From CAZSIA01 sp045126355 (lineage in GTDB: Bacteria > Bacillota_I > Bacilli_A > Acholeplasmatales > Anaeroplasmataceae): DNA of 33,809 nt. Shown here one piece after another: positions 1-9,531 of the stretch. A program made the translations under genes and the position numbers. Below the pieces are notes generated by a model. The model was not told the DNA's origin and searched no databases. It saw nothing but the letters and a program-made list of their open reading frames with translations. The DNA is taken from contig JBGVOE010000031.1 in assembly GCA_045126355.1 (NCBI GenBank), positions 1-33,809 of the forward strand, given 5' to 3'. Every line of letters starts with the position of its first letter. The first letter of the stretch is position 1.

Positions 1-650
1 CTTAATCTAGCTAGTTCATTTAATAAGGCTTGTTTTTCGTTTTCTTTTTCTTTATCATATTCTTTACGTTTAAACAAGTCATAAGCAATGAGTGCGCCCA
101 GTGGGACAAAGACACATAGAATTAACCCAGGCACTGTTTGCATAAACATTGCTATATTCGCAACAATTGGAATTCTAAATTTATATATTCCAATCACAGC
201 TTCAGCCTCTACTAGTAAGCGGTCAGGTGTGTTGTTGTAATCACCTTGTGTTTCAAACTTTAATACCCCATCAATTGTTTCTATATTTATAATTCTGTGG
301 GTTACTGTTGTTTGACCGTTACCAGCTGGATCAAAGAAAGTTATAACATCTCCTACTTCTAATGTAGTAGGATCAATTTCTTTGATTATTATTAAATCTC
401 CACTTTTTATTTCAGGTGACATCGAGTCTGTTAGAACCATCATTGGGCTATATCCAGCTATCGATGGCACCTTTTCTGGATTCATAAATCCTTGGATAAT
501 TAATATTATATTAATTAATAAAAGTGGTATTAAAATAATACATAAGATAATTCCTAACACAGTTAATACTCTGTGTTGTTTTTCAATGGTGATCTGTTTA
601 TTTTCTTGAAGTTCGATTTCTAAATCTTGTCTATTCTCAATATAAACCAT
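1..650 (-). CDS. SipW-type (ER-type) signal peptidase I, 3' end outside window
   Basis: Membrane serine protease that removes signal peptides from exported proteins. The start is ATG at 648-650, 12 nt after the stop of the preceding reading frame. One hydrophobic segment lies at about residues 30-53 and a second near residues 165-190, followed by a charged tail that leaves the window at base 1. The catalytic serine is in MVLTDSM (Ser76) and the second catalytic residue is a histidine in TVTHR (His118). A Ser-His pair, not Ser-Lys, marks the ER/SipW class. The protein closely resembles the peptidase at 10835-11497 (shared EIDPTTL, GDVITFFDP and NTPDR blocks), so the two look like duplicates bracketing the exported proteins. 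Inferred role: processing the products of this operon. The C-terminus is not visible. Confidence 0.9.
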   Translation of the reverse strand, partial: MVYIENRQDLEIELQENKQITIEKQHRVLTVLGIILCIILIPLLLINIILIIQGFMNPEKVPSIAGYSPMMVLTDSMSPEIKSGDLIIIKEIDPTTLEVGDVITFFDPAGNGQTTVTHRIINIETIDGVLKFETQGDYNNTPDRLLVEAEAVIGIYKFRIPIVANIAMFMQTVPGLILCVFVPLGALIAYDLFKRKEYDKEKENEKQALLNELARL

Positions 651-662
651 TCTATCACCATC

Positions 663-1361
663 CTAATCATTATAAGTATAGATATATCTAACTTCTGCCA
701 TTGCAGGTTTTAGTGCGTTTTCAGCTTCTAAAAGTGCTACAGAAGATATAGTATATCCACTACTCACATTAATATTAAAGTTTACAGTTGTATTTCCATC
801 TTTTAATAATTCAGAAAGATTGAAATATGCTGTTACTCGTCCATAACAATCAACAATAGGATCGATAGTTATACCATTAGCTGTTAAAGTAATCATATCA
901 GGAGTAATATTATCAACTATTGTAATACCTTGTTTAATTTGAACAGCTAAGATAAATGTTTTACCATCATGACGTATATCATTTTCTAATGTATTTGTTA
1001 ATGTAATAGAATTATCAGAAGCTAATGTAAATTCACTTATTTCATATTTCATTGCATTAGATGCTGATAGGATAGTTAATTTATCTAATCTTATTTCATT
1101 TAATGATACATTATCTATTCTAAAATACTTATACTTAGTAGGATTATCAACAGTCACAGTATAATCACTATATTGAAGATCTTTAACTACTACTGTTCTT
1201 ATTTTGTCATCTTCATTACCAAATACATTATCTTCACTAAATATAACATTAACATCGCCTATTCCATAACCTAATCTTAAAGTTAATTCTGCGATAGGGA
1301 ATGCTAACTCTCTAGATGTAATAACTGTATTAGTAGCATCAGATGAGTCAGTTAATGTTAA
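663..1361 (-). CDS. In-frame C-terminal continuation of the giant surface protein beyond a TGA codon
   Basis: Immediately after the TGA at 1362-1364 the same reading frame stays open for 232 codons, to TAG at 663-665. Its first residues are LTLTDSSDATNT and its last are EVRYIYTYND. Composition (Thr/Asn/Asp/Val-rich, beta-strand-like) matches the upstream protein, and no ribosome site or convincing start lies near the TGA. An independent start at GTG 1155-1157 has no Shine-Dalgarno and would discard 68 open codons. The region is therefore best read as the original C-terminus of the 1362-7580 protein, cut off by a nonsense codon or reached by readthrough. No LPXTG motif or membrane anchor is visible. 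A sequencing error at the TGA would make 663-7580 one 2305-codon gene. Confidence 0.7.
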   Translation of the reverse strand, partial: LTLTDSSDATNTVITSRELAFPIAELTLRLGYGIGDVNVIFSEDNVFGNEDDKIRTVVVKDLQYSDYTVTVDNPTKYKYFRIDNVSLNEIRLDKLTILSASNAMKYEISEFTLASDNSITLTNTLENDIRHDGKTFILAVQIKQGITIVDNITPDMITLTANGITIDPIVDCYGRVTAYFNLSELLKDGNTTVNFNINVSSGYTISSVALLEAENALKPAMAEVRYIYTYND

Positions 1362-4300
1362 TCAAGATCCATAGACATGTGCATTTACTGTATCTAAAGT
1401 GAAAATGTCATATGTCTTAATATCCGTAAATGTATAAGATGTATTACTATTTTTATTTTTAGTTAAATTTGTTTTTCTAGATGGAGTAACTGTATAAATA
1501 GCATTTTGTAAACTTGTTTCTTTTAAGATAGGAAGCAAGTCTTCTTTATTTTCTAAATTTTCTAATGGAGTATTATCAAAATCTAAATCAGAACGAATAC
1601 CTTTAATATATTCTTTAAATGTTCCATCATCATTTCTTTCGATATATCCACCTTCAATAATATAGTTAAATCTTTGATTTTTAATAGTATCTGTTGATAA
1701 ACCATTAGGTGGTGTAATAGAAACATAATATTTTTCAGATACATTTGCTGCAGAGCCTAACGCTTCGGCAAATGTTTCTTCTACAAACGCTGCACCACTA
1801 TAGTCAATAGTATCTAATTCATATACACTGACTTCTGCTTTATTGCTTTTGCTCTCTTTAATTGTTGTTGTACCAACAATTTCACTTGTTAAAACTCCAT
1901 TTACATATTTTTGATAATAAACTTCAACCACCGTTCCTATATCTAAATCACGAGGAACAGTTAAAATTGAGCCTACATTATCTTCAGTTGAGTAAACTTC
2001 TTTAAAGAATCTTACAACAAATTCTTTATTTAATGATAGGTTTCTTGAAGGATTACCTTCAATACCACTATCATAAATATAACTCTTTTCAGTTAAGGTA
2101 TTTTTATGGTTTACTACATATTTAAATGTATAAACACCATCTTCAGGAATAATTTCTTTAGTAACTGTGGCTGTATTATGTCCTGGAATAAATCCGAAGT
2201 TACTAATTGAAGATACGATAATTAAGTAACCAGTTATTGATTCTGGTGGTACAAAGTATAAATACATATCTTCATAATATTTTTCCATTGTAATTTCGCT
2301 TGTAATTACTCTTTCGCCATCTTTATGAGCAACATACGCTTTAACATCAGCTTCACCTAAGAAGTTATCATCTTTTAAAACTGTAAAGACGAAACCTTTA
2401 CGGTGGTTAATTGGAACGCTAATAACACGTCCATCAACAATTAGTGGTGCATCTTTAACATCTTCCATAAACGAAGAAGCAAAACTTGTTTTAATATGTG
2501 TACCAGGAGCTTCAACTAATTCAATTAAGAAGTTCCATCTAGCATAGAAACGTAATGAAGTAGTTACTTTATAAGTACCTTTATCTAAGATATCTTCAAA
2601 ACATTCACCATAAGATAGAATTGTGTTAGCTTCATCTACTAAATAGAATTTAGCAAAACGATAACCATATACCGTATTTTCTTTAACCCACTGATCTATT
2701 TCTTTAAAAACATCTCCATCTTTATCGAAATATGAAGCAAATAAAGTGTTATGACGAAGTTTAAATGTTTTTCTCATTTCATCACAACCTGGATTAAATA
2801 TTCCACAATCTAAGTCAAACACAATTTCATAAATATGTTCAAACTCAGCTTCCATTTTTATATTACCTTTAATCAAAGAGTCATCAATAAGTATTCTAAA
2901 TTTAGTTGTATCGTCATTTGGAGTTCCATTTACCCATTGTCCACTTGAATTAAGTAATTGGAAATTAATTCCAGTTATGTTTTTAATTATTCCATCAACA
3001 ACTAAATCATGAGTAGTATTACCAATCTCGATACTTAGGTTTTTAGCAATTCCAGAATATCCATAATGGACATCTATTATAAACTCAAAATCAGAATTAG
3101 GAGTTGCATATGGTACCATATCAACATCCCCACCAATAGTTGAATGGGTTACTGAATAGTTTGTACCTGTTGTAAAGTTAACAGTTGCAGTCTTAGTAGT
3201 ATCACTCTTTAACGTTAGAGTAACTGTACCATTAGTGTCACTATTTGGAGTTGTTAACTCACCACTACTTAATATTGAGCCTTGAGTAGTTGAATAACTA
3301 ACTTTTTCAATATATTTTTCATCAATATATTTAATATCTTCTATATCGTTAGATTTCTTAAATACAGGAATAATTTTAATGATTGTTTGTCTTGGTAATT
3401 GCCAACGTATGCTAGTTGTACCAAAATTAGGATTATCCTTTTCATAATGGTTAACTGGCGGCGTATATTCAGCGAATGTAGCACCAACTAACACAAACTT
3501 ATTAGGGACTAATTTAATATAGAATTCTTGTGAATCATATTTATTAGTATATCCTATTCTAAATCTTAATCTTAATGTTACTTCTTCTTCAATATTTACA
3601 TTAGGATAGAATTTTAACTCATAACTACTAGTAGCTGAATCATGAGTAATAGTATATCTACCATAATTTCCAACTTGTCTAGAAGAAATATCTAAATCCG
3701 TATAAGTGTTATCTCCGCTTTGATAAGCAAACTCTTCAATATATTTTAAATTTGAAGATTTAAAATTGATTTTTAAAGCAGGAATATCATCATATACTTT
3801 AGCAGTAATATCATGTCTTTTATTTGACGTTGTATATGTATATTCATATCCAATTTGATTTACAACATTATATGGATAGTTTACATTTTTAAATGTTTCA
3901 TCAGATTGTTTTTCGAATTCTTCAGAACCTCTTTCAAAATGAACTGCAACATTAGTCATATTATCAGTTGTAGGAGTTCCATTTTCATTATTATAAATAT
4001 TAATATACCCCATTAAGAACCAACCAGAATTTCTTCCCTCTTCGCTATCAACAGGATCAGCGATTGTTTTATTTGTTCCTAATGTATTAATCCATACTTC
4101 AACAATATCAGTTTTATTTTCATCAGTTTGTTGATAATCAATTTGAATTCCATTACTATCAACAGTAAAGTTATTGTTTCCATATACTAATTCTAATTGC
4201 AGATATTGTTCATCTCTAAAGTTAGCAGGTAAATTTAAAGTATCATTATTACCATTTACTTGATTATCTGCAAAACTTACCGCAGTACCTCTAGCACTAC

Positions 4301-7300
4301 CTTGATTTTCATTTACTAAAGAACCATTTTGGTTATAATAGAATGAATTTTCAAACTCAACCTCATTCCTACTATCAGTAAGTTCACCACCGTTAGTTGT
4401 TTTTATAGATAACGGTCCTATATGGTATGCATCTAAAATAGCATTTGAATAATTATAAGTTGTTGTACCCATTAAATTAGCACTATTATAAATACTTCCC
4501 ATAATACCTGCTGCATATGATCTATTACTATTATTACAATCTGCAGTTATTGAACAATCAATTACAGCATTATTATTAACATTTACAGTAGCAGAGATAG
4601 TTGAACCTACAATACCAGCAGCATATGCTCTTGCATGGTCATATGTAGTTTTATTTTCATTAGATTTAGCACCTATAATAGTATCGTAAACATGACATCT
4701 ACTAACATTTAAAGTCCCTGTCCAAGTAACACCACCAATTACACCAGCGACATATACTTCTAGGTTTTCGTTCCCAATACCTTCAACAAGTGAATTTTCA
4801 ACAGAACAATTAACAATATTTGTAGCATCACTTGTGTTTTCTTTATAACATGAACCAACAATTCCCCCAACATACATATCAGGGTTATTAACGTTTGCCA
4901 TGTTAGTACCTTCACCTAAGATAGTTGCGTTATATATTCTACAATTTTCAACTTGAATACCATTACCAGGCCAGTTTGAATTGTTTTTAATTAATCCAAT
5001 AACTCCGCCACAGAATGAACTGTCTGGATCTTCGTGTCCAGCCATTCGGATAATATCAATATCATTTTCTGAACCACGATATACTAAATTTGAAACATTA
5101 CAGTTAAGAATTTGTCCAACAATACCAGCAACATAGTTTTCAGCAATATAGTTTTGTCCACCACCAGGAGCTTTAGAGTTTTGAATTGAATTAATCTTAA
5201 CATTTGTTCCTACAACACTAGTAGGATTTAGTAAATCAAATCCTTCAACATTACAATTCGTCATTGTATGTGGTGTGCTATTATTAGTCGCAGTTGTATC
5301 AGTAAACTTACCGATAAACCCACCACAATGTGCGTTATTTGAATCGGCGACTGTTGATTTAACTTTATAAGATAAACTATTTGATTCAATAGAACCATAA
5401 TTAAATTTTAAATTAATATTTGTTATATCAAATCTATCTGCATAAGAAATAAATCCTCCAACATACATATTTCCCATTGTCATAGATCCAATTTCACGAT
5501 TAACAGACAAATTAATATTTTCAGCATAAACATTAATGTTTTCTAAAATTTTACCATTGTTTGTACCATCCTCAGATAAAACTCCATATACACCACCGGC
5601 CATACAATGTTTTAAATATGATTTAGCATTTCTACCAGAAGTACCATCTTGGTTTATGCCAGTGTGAGTGGCCAGAATTGTTTGAGTTGATAATATAGTT
5701 AATTTACCTTTTGTTGTTAAAATTAACTCTGTTCGTTTATTAGCTTCTCCGTTGATATCAAAATATCCCATACCAACTAGTCCGCCCGAAACAGTTTCAC
5801 CGGCATCATCATTACTTTGACCGTTTTGAATAGCTTCAACGGTAATATTTCCACTAAATACCGGTTTGTATTCAATAAGCGTTATATCATCTACTATTAT
5901 TTCAACAATACGATCTTTAAATTCTTCGCTTGCTACTACTGTATTTCCATCAATTCTAGCAAATAAGCCACCAGCATAACAGTTAGTTTGACTTGAACCA
6001 TCAAAAGTGTTTGCGGCTATATAAGATTCTCTATCTGAACTATTCTTAATAGATACATCACCAATAACTAATTTTGCATATGATACTAAGTGTCCTACTA
6101 GGCCACCAGCTGATGAGATACCTTTTTGAAGTGTAGCCTCTATACGGAAATTACTTGTCCCATCGTAATGAATATTTTCAAAACGAGATTCTATATCATT
6201 ATGATAATGTCCAATCAAGCCACCAACACCGATATTATCATCAACAGAGTCATGATTTCTAACATCTAATGTCATATCAGTATTATCTACTTCAAGTTTT
6301 TTAACATAAGTATTTTCAGCATATCCTGCTAAGTAACCTACATATGCATAACCCGATTTATCATGTGTAGAACATCCTGTTGTGTTTACAGTGATTTTAC
6401 AAATATGTCCTAAATCACTAATGTTTGAGATATCGTCAATATTAAAGCCATCTGCGTATCCAACAATAGCACCAGCACAAGCTTCATAAACTTGAGTTGC
6501 ATTAATTCCAATTTCGGCTGCTACGTCTACATTCATAATTAATGCATCTTCAGCATAACCAGCTATACCACCAGCATAAATACCATTACTATGTGTAGTT
6601 GAACTATTAGGTTCTGAAATACCAATTGAAGTACGAACTTTCAAGTTACGTACAACAGCATTTGATCCTAAATAACCAAATAAACCATAGTAGCGTTTGT
6701 TAGTGTTCTTTGTATCACTAATAACCATTACTAATTGTGAATTTTCACCATTATTTTCACCGCACATTACTCCGTCAAAGTAACGATTTCCTGTACCATT
6801 ATTTTTTAATTCTTTTCCATCAACGTTATATGAACCAATTCCAGTAAATCCCATATCGAATAAAGAGAAACTTGTTTCAACTAGGTAATAACCTTTACGC
6901 ATTCTTTCATATATACCGTTATTCTTAATAAAATTAATTTTTTGATTAGTTGTTAAAGTATTAAATGCAACTTTTTCTGTGTCAGTAGCATTTAATTTTA
7001 CTTTTGTATCTTTTAAGAACAACGTATAACAATCAACAACTGAATACTGAACAGCATCGGCTCCAACGAATCCATCAGTTATATCAGCATTAAAATCATT
7101 ACCCCAAGCAATAATTTCTTGTAAGGCAAGTAATTCATTAACACCAGAAATAACGAAACGGTTACCCATATACTTTCCATAATCATCAGCAGTTGGTGCT
7201 ACTCTGACTGTATCAACAACTATATCTTCTTTGATAGTTGCACTATATTTAGAAGCAGTTGGAGTAGTAGTCCCACTTGCACCTGTTATTTCCCAAGTAT

Positions 7301-7580
7301 GGAACATCATTTTTTCATTTACTGCAGTTAGTGTATATTCTGTATTAATTTCACAGTGGTAAATATCACTAGAAGTAGAACTACTGTCTTCATCATATGT
7401 AACACCAATTCCAGTTACATATACTGAAACGGCTTCATTTTTTCTAACTGTAATTGTATAAGTATTAGCTGCTGCATTAACATTATTAGCAATAGCTGCA
7501 AAATGTAATATTAACGAAACACTCATAAGTAATATTAGTGATAATGTTGAAGCTATTAAAGCTAATCGCCATTTTCGCAT
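1362..7580 (-). CDS. Giant secreted GLUG-repeat surface protein
   Basis: A 2072-residue exported protein, probably a surface or extracellular matrix adhesin. The N-terminus is a signal peptide: basic MRKWR, a hydrophobic core to about residue 30, and an AxA-type site near VNAAANTY. From roughly residue 335 to 1070 there are at least a dozen GLUG-like motifs spaced about 40-70 residues apart, such as GGIAGYAED, VGGLIGHYH, SGGLVGMGYF, CGGFIGKF, VAGIVGQIL and AAGIMGSIYN. GLUG repeats are known from bacterial adhesins and usually form stacked beta-solenoids. The second half has Ig-like stretches and a region near residue 1600 ending in FYARWNF, resembling the Listeria/Bacteroides (InlB-type) repeat. 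There is no LPXTG. The start ATG is preceded by GGGAGGAACTACTT. The gene lies 45 nt after a small exported protein and ends at a TGA followed by more open frame (663-1361). Function as an adhesin is inference. Confidence 0.85.
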   Translation of the reverse strand: MRKWRLALIASTLSLILLMSVSLILHFAAIANNVNAAANTYTITVRKNEAVSVYVTGIGVTYDEDSSSTSSDIYHCEINTEYTLTAVNEKMMFHTWEITGASGTTTPTASKYSATIKEDIVVDTVRVAPTADDYGKYMGNRFVISGVNELLALQEIIAWGNDFNADITDGFVGADAVQYSVVDCYTLFLKDTKVKLNATDTEKVAFNTLTTNQKINFIKNNGIYERMRKGYYLVETSFSLFDMGFTGIGSYNVDGKELKNNGTGNRYFDGVMCGENNGENSQLVMVISDTKNTNKRYYGLFGYLGSNAVVRNLKVRTSIGISEPNSSTTHSNGIYAGGIAGYAEDALIMNVDVAAEIGINATQVYEACAGAIVGYADGFNIDDISNISDLGHICKITVNTTGCSTHDKSGYAYVGYLAGYAENTYVKKLEVDNTDMTLDVRNHDSVDDNIGVGGLIGHYHNDIESRFENIHYDGTSNFRIEATLQKGISSAGGLVGHLVSYAKLVIGDVSIKNSSDRESYIAANTFDGSSQTNCYAGGLFARIDGNTVVASEEFKDRIVEIIVDDITLIEYKPVFSGNITVEAIQNGQSNDDAGETVSGGLVGMGYFDINGEANKRTELILTTKGKLTILSTQTILATHTGINQDGTSGRNAKSYLKHCMAGGVYGVLSEDGTNNGKILENINVYAENINLSVNREIGSMTMGNMYVGGFISYADRFDITNINLKFNYGSIESNSLSYKVKSTVADSNNAHCGGFIGKFTDTTATNNSTPHTMTNCNVEGFDLLNPTSVVGTNVKINSIQNSKAPGGGQNYIAENYVAGIVGQILNCNVSNLVYRGSENDIDIIRMAGHEDPDSSFCGGVIGLIKNNSNWPGNGIQVENCRIYNATILGEGTNMANVNNPDMYVGGIVGSCYKENTSDATNIVNCSVENSLVEGIGNENLEVYVAGVIGGVTWTGTLNVSRCHVYDTIIGAKSNENKTTYDHARAYAAGIVGSTISATVNVNNNAVIDCSITADCNNSNRSYAAGIMGSIYNSANLMGTTTYNYSNAILDAYHIGPLSIKTTNGGELTDSRNEVEFENSFYYNQNGSLVNENQGSARGTAVSFADNQVNGNNDTLNLPANFRDEQYLQLELVYGNNNFTVDSNGIQIDYQQTDENKTDIVEVWINTLGTNKTIADPVDSEEGRNSGWFLMGYINIYNNENGTPTTDNMTNVAVHFERGSEEFEKQSDETFKNVNYPYNVVNQIGYEYTYTTSNKRHDITAKVYDDIPALKINFKSSNLKYIEEFAYQSGDNTYTDLDISSRQVGNYGRYTITHDSATSSYELKFYPNVNIEEEVTLRLRFRIGYTNKYDSQEFYIKLVPNKFVLVGATFAEYTPPVNHYEKDNPNFGTTSIRWQLPRQTIIKIIPVFKKSNDIEDIKYIDEKYIEKVSYSTTQGSILSSGELTTPNSDTNGTVTLTLKSDTTKTATVNFTTGTNYSVTHSTIGGDVDMVPYATPNSDFEFIIDVHYGYSGIAKNLSIEIGNTTHDLVVDGIIKNITGINFQLLNSSGQWVNGTPNDDTTKFRILIDDSLIKGNIKMEAEFEHIYEIVFDLDCGIFNPGCDEMRKTFKLRHNTLFASYFDKDGDVFKEIDQWVKENTVYGYRFAKFYLVDEANTILSYGECFEDILDKGTYKVTTSLRFYARWNFLIELVEAPGTHIKTSFASSFMEDVKDAPLIVDGRVISVPINHRKGFVFTVLKDDNFLGEADVKAYVAHKDGERVITSEITMEKYYEDMYLYFVPPESITGYLIIVSSISNFGFIPGHNTATVTKEIIPEDGVYTFKYVVNHKNTLTEKSYIYDSGIEGNPSRNLSLNKEFVVRFFKEVYSTEDNVGSILTVPRDLDIGTVVEVYYQKYVNGVLTSEIVGTTTIKESKSNKAEVSVYELDTIDYSGAAFVEETFAEALGSAANVSEKYYVSITPPNGLSTDTIKNQRFNYIIEGGYIERNDDGTFKEYIKGIRSDLDFDNTPLENLENKEDLLPILKETSLQNAIYTVTPSRKTNLTKNKNSNTSYTFTDIKTYDIFTLDTVNAHVYGS

Positions 7581-7625
7581 AAGTAGTTCCTCCCTTCTAA
7601 AATAAGATTTTATACTTTTTATATT

Positions 7626-8825
7626 TTATTCTTTAATATAGTTAATTAAATTCATATACTTATTTGCACCATAACTATATCCAGCATAGACATCATCATA
7701 AATGTCGTATTTTATTGTACCGTTATCAATTATTGCTACTTCAATAGTTACATCAACTTTAGAAATAGCATCTTTATCTATTTGTAAGAAATCAAGATAA
7801 AAGTTAGATCCTTGTGGAACATACATAACTAATGTTTTATTATTAATATCTAAATTACTTACATATGGTTTACTAATATCAATAAAACTAACATTATCAT
7901 TTATTCCTGGAATGTTATCACCAGATAAATGATAATCTTTTAAACAATTAACATCAAAATAGAAATTATCCCATTTAAATGTTACTAATAATGCTCTTGG
8001 AGCAATTTGCACGTATTGCGCTTGTGCTTCTGTTGTTCCTCGTTTATTATATTTTCTTAATATTTCTGTAGTACCTTTATAATGACTAAATATATCAGCA
8101 CTTTGAATATATAAACGTTGGAAAGTAGTTTCATATACTAATGCATCAGTATTTGAAAATACAATTAATTTATCTGAAATTTTTACATTAATAATAAAAA
8201 CTTCTTTATATGGTTTTGATAGTTGAACAATAATAGATACATCCTCTGTTCCTTTAAAATCAGTACCTCTATCACGATTAAACTCAATTAACAAGTTATG
8301 AATTTTACCAACAGCACTATTATTTAATTTTTCATAACTAAATAAATAATTACCATTTTTTGTTTCACCATCGCTTGATGTAATGCTTTGTATATATTTA
8401 TAAGTGTCACGACCGACTACTTGAGGTTGATTCCATACATCTAATACATGAAGTTGATTACTAGGATCAGCAGCTAAGTATGTCTCTATTTCGCTACTAG
8501 CGATTGCTTCACCATTAGCTTTATAGAATATAGTTGGTCTTGAAACTGTATATTCAATATCTCTTTGAGTAACATTTGAATCTTCATAATTCATAAGTTT
8601 TAAATTTAAATATCCTAATTTATCTTCAACACTTACTACTTTACCTTCACCATCACTACTCATATAAAGCGATGTATAAGAAGCAACAATTTTATCTGAT
8701 TCTTGTTTTACGTAGCGAGCAACAGTTGGTAAGAATATAATTTGAACAGCTATTAAAAGAATTAACGCTAAATTTAAAATAACTATTTTTTTAGTTTTAC
8801 TTTTTATAACTTTAGTATCTTCCAT
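7626..8825 (-). CDS. Exported protein with SipW-substrate-like leader (399 aa)
   Basis: Not recognised by family. It has a basic start, one membrane segment at about residues 13-33 (IVILNLALILLIAVQIIF), then the junction ARYVKQESDKIVAS. A positively charged Tyr motif followed by a D..A stretch just outside the membrane segment is shared with the two upstream exported proteins and resembles the cleavage region of SipW-dependent substrates such as TasA and camelysin. The rest is a beta-rich, Asn/Asp/Thr-rich extracellular region without cysteine clusters or a sorting signal. The ribosome site is AAAGGTGGCGAGAAG before ATG 8823-8825. It lies 40 nt downstream of the 211-aa protein in the same operon. 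A matrix or pilus-like structural subunit is plausible but unproven. Confidence 0.7.
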   Translation of the reverse strand: MEDTKVIKSKTKKIVILNLALILLIAVQIIFLPTVARYVKQESDKIVASYTSLYMSSDGEGKVVSVEDKLGYLNLKLMNYEDSNVTQRDIEYTVSRPTIFYKANGEAIASSEIETYLAADPSNQLHVLDVWNQPQVVGRDTYKYIQSITSSDGETKNGNYLFSYEKLNNSAVGKIHNLLIEFNRDRGTDFKGTEDVSIIVQLSKPYKEVFIINVKISDKLIVFSNTDALVYETTFQRLYIQSADIFSHYKGTTEILRKYNKRGTTEAQAQYVQIAPRALLVTFKWDNFYFDVNCLKDYHLSGDNIPGINDNVSFIDISKPYVSNLDINNKTLVMYVPQGSNFYLDFLQIDKDAISKVDVTIEVAIIDNGTIKYDIYDDVYAGYSYGANKYMNLINYIKE

Positions 8826-8865
8826 CTTCTCGCCACCTTTCTTTTTAAAATCTTTAAATCTTCAA

Positions 8866-9501
8866 TTAGTTAGAAACTGCATTGAAGAACATATTAATTG
8901 ATAATGTTGCACCAAAGTAGTCAGTATGGTCTGTATTACTCATTTGTTCATCAAGTAGGACTTCTACATAAAACTCATACATAACCTTACTATCTCTTGG
9001 TAAACTAAGCGCTGTATCTTTTGTAACAATATTATAAACTGATGATGGAGGATTAGTTGAATCAGGTTCTCCATTTGCAGCTAAAGGAATAACACGATAA
9101 TAAATAGTAGGATTTAAATCAAACGATGAGCCTTTAATAGGCATGTTTAATAGCGCAGTAGATACAGGTAAGAAATTTGCATCATAACCATTTGTTTTAC
9201 CAGTTTCTAAATCAAAATTTGAAATATAGAAATGATATCTAACGTTATCACCAGGTGATACGTTATCTGTAGTAATATATGTTTTATTTGTAACTGGATC
9301 AGTTTCTATAACCCCAACAATTAATTGGTCATTACGGAATAAATCACTTCTACTATATTTAAAATATAATTGATCACCAATTTCAAAACTTCCACCAACA
9401 CTTTGGTTTGAAACATATTTACCTAAAGTATAAGAGACAGATAAAAACGAAACTATAAATAATACATAAATAGTTATAATTAAAACTTTATTACGTTTCA
9501 T
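8866..9501 (-). CDS. Exported protein with SipW-substrate-like leader (211 aa)
   Basis: Short exported protein with no recognised family. Residues 5-25 form the hydrophobic leader (VLIITIYVLFIVSFLSVSYT), followed by LGKYVSNQSVGGSFEIGDQL. The KYxxNQ/KYxxQ pattern after the membrane segment is shared with its operon neighbours and, by analogy with TasA-type proteins, suggests processing by the neighbouring SipW-type peptidase. Its length and the beta-rich body (short strands such as TYITTDN, VRYHFYIS, LSINMFF) are in the range of TasA/CalY matrix proteins, but no diagnostic motif confirms homology. The ribosome site is GGGAGGGATTTAA before ATG 9499-9501. It lies 30 nt after the 389-aa exported gene. 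Confidence 0.7.
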   Translation of the reverse strand: MKRNKVLIITIYVLFIVSFLSVSYTLGKYVSNQSVGGSFEIGDQLYFKYSRSDLFRNDQLIVGVIETDPVTNKTYITTDNVSPGDNVRYHFYISNFDLETGKTNGYDANFLPVSTALLNMPIKGSSFDLNPTIYYRVIPLAANGEPDSTNPPSSVYNIVTKDTALSLPRDSKVMYEFYVEVLLDEQMSNTDHTDYFGATLSINMFFNAVSN

Positions 9502-9531
9502 TTAAATCCCTCCCTTTTTTTAATTTTAAAA

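Noticed and set aside
382..609. Plus-strand frame opposite the partial signal peptidase
   Set aside because: Shadow of the minus-strand gene, whose catalytic Ser and His motifs are clear; no ribosome site.
663..1157. Independent 164-codon gene starting at GTG 1157
   Set aside because: The frame is open for another 68 codons back to the TGA, and no ribosome site precedes the GTG.
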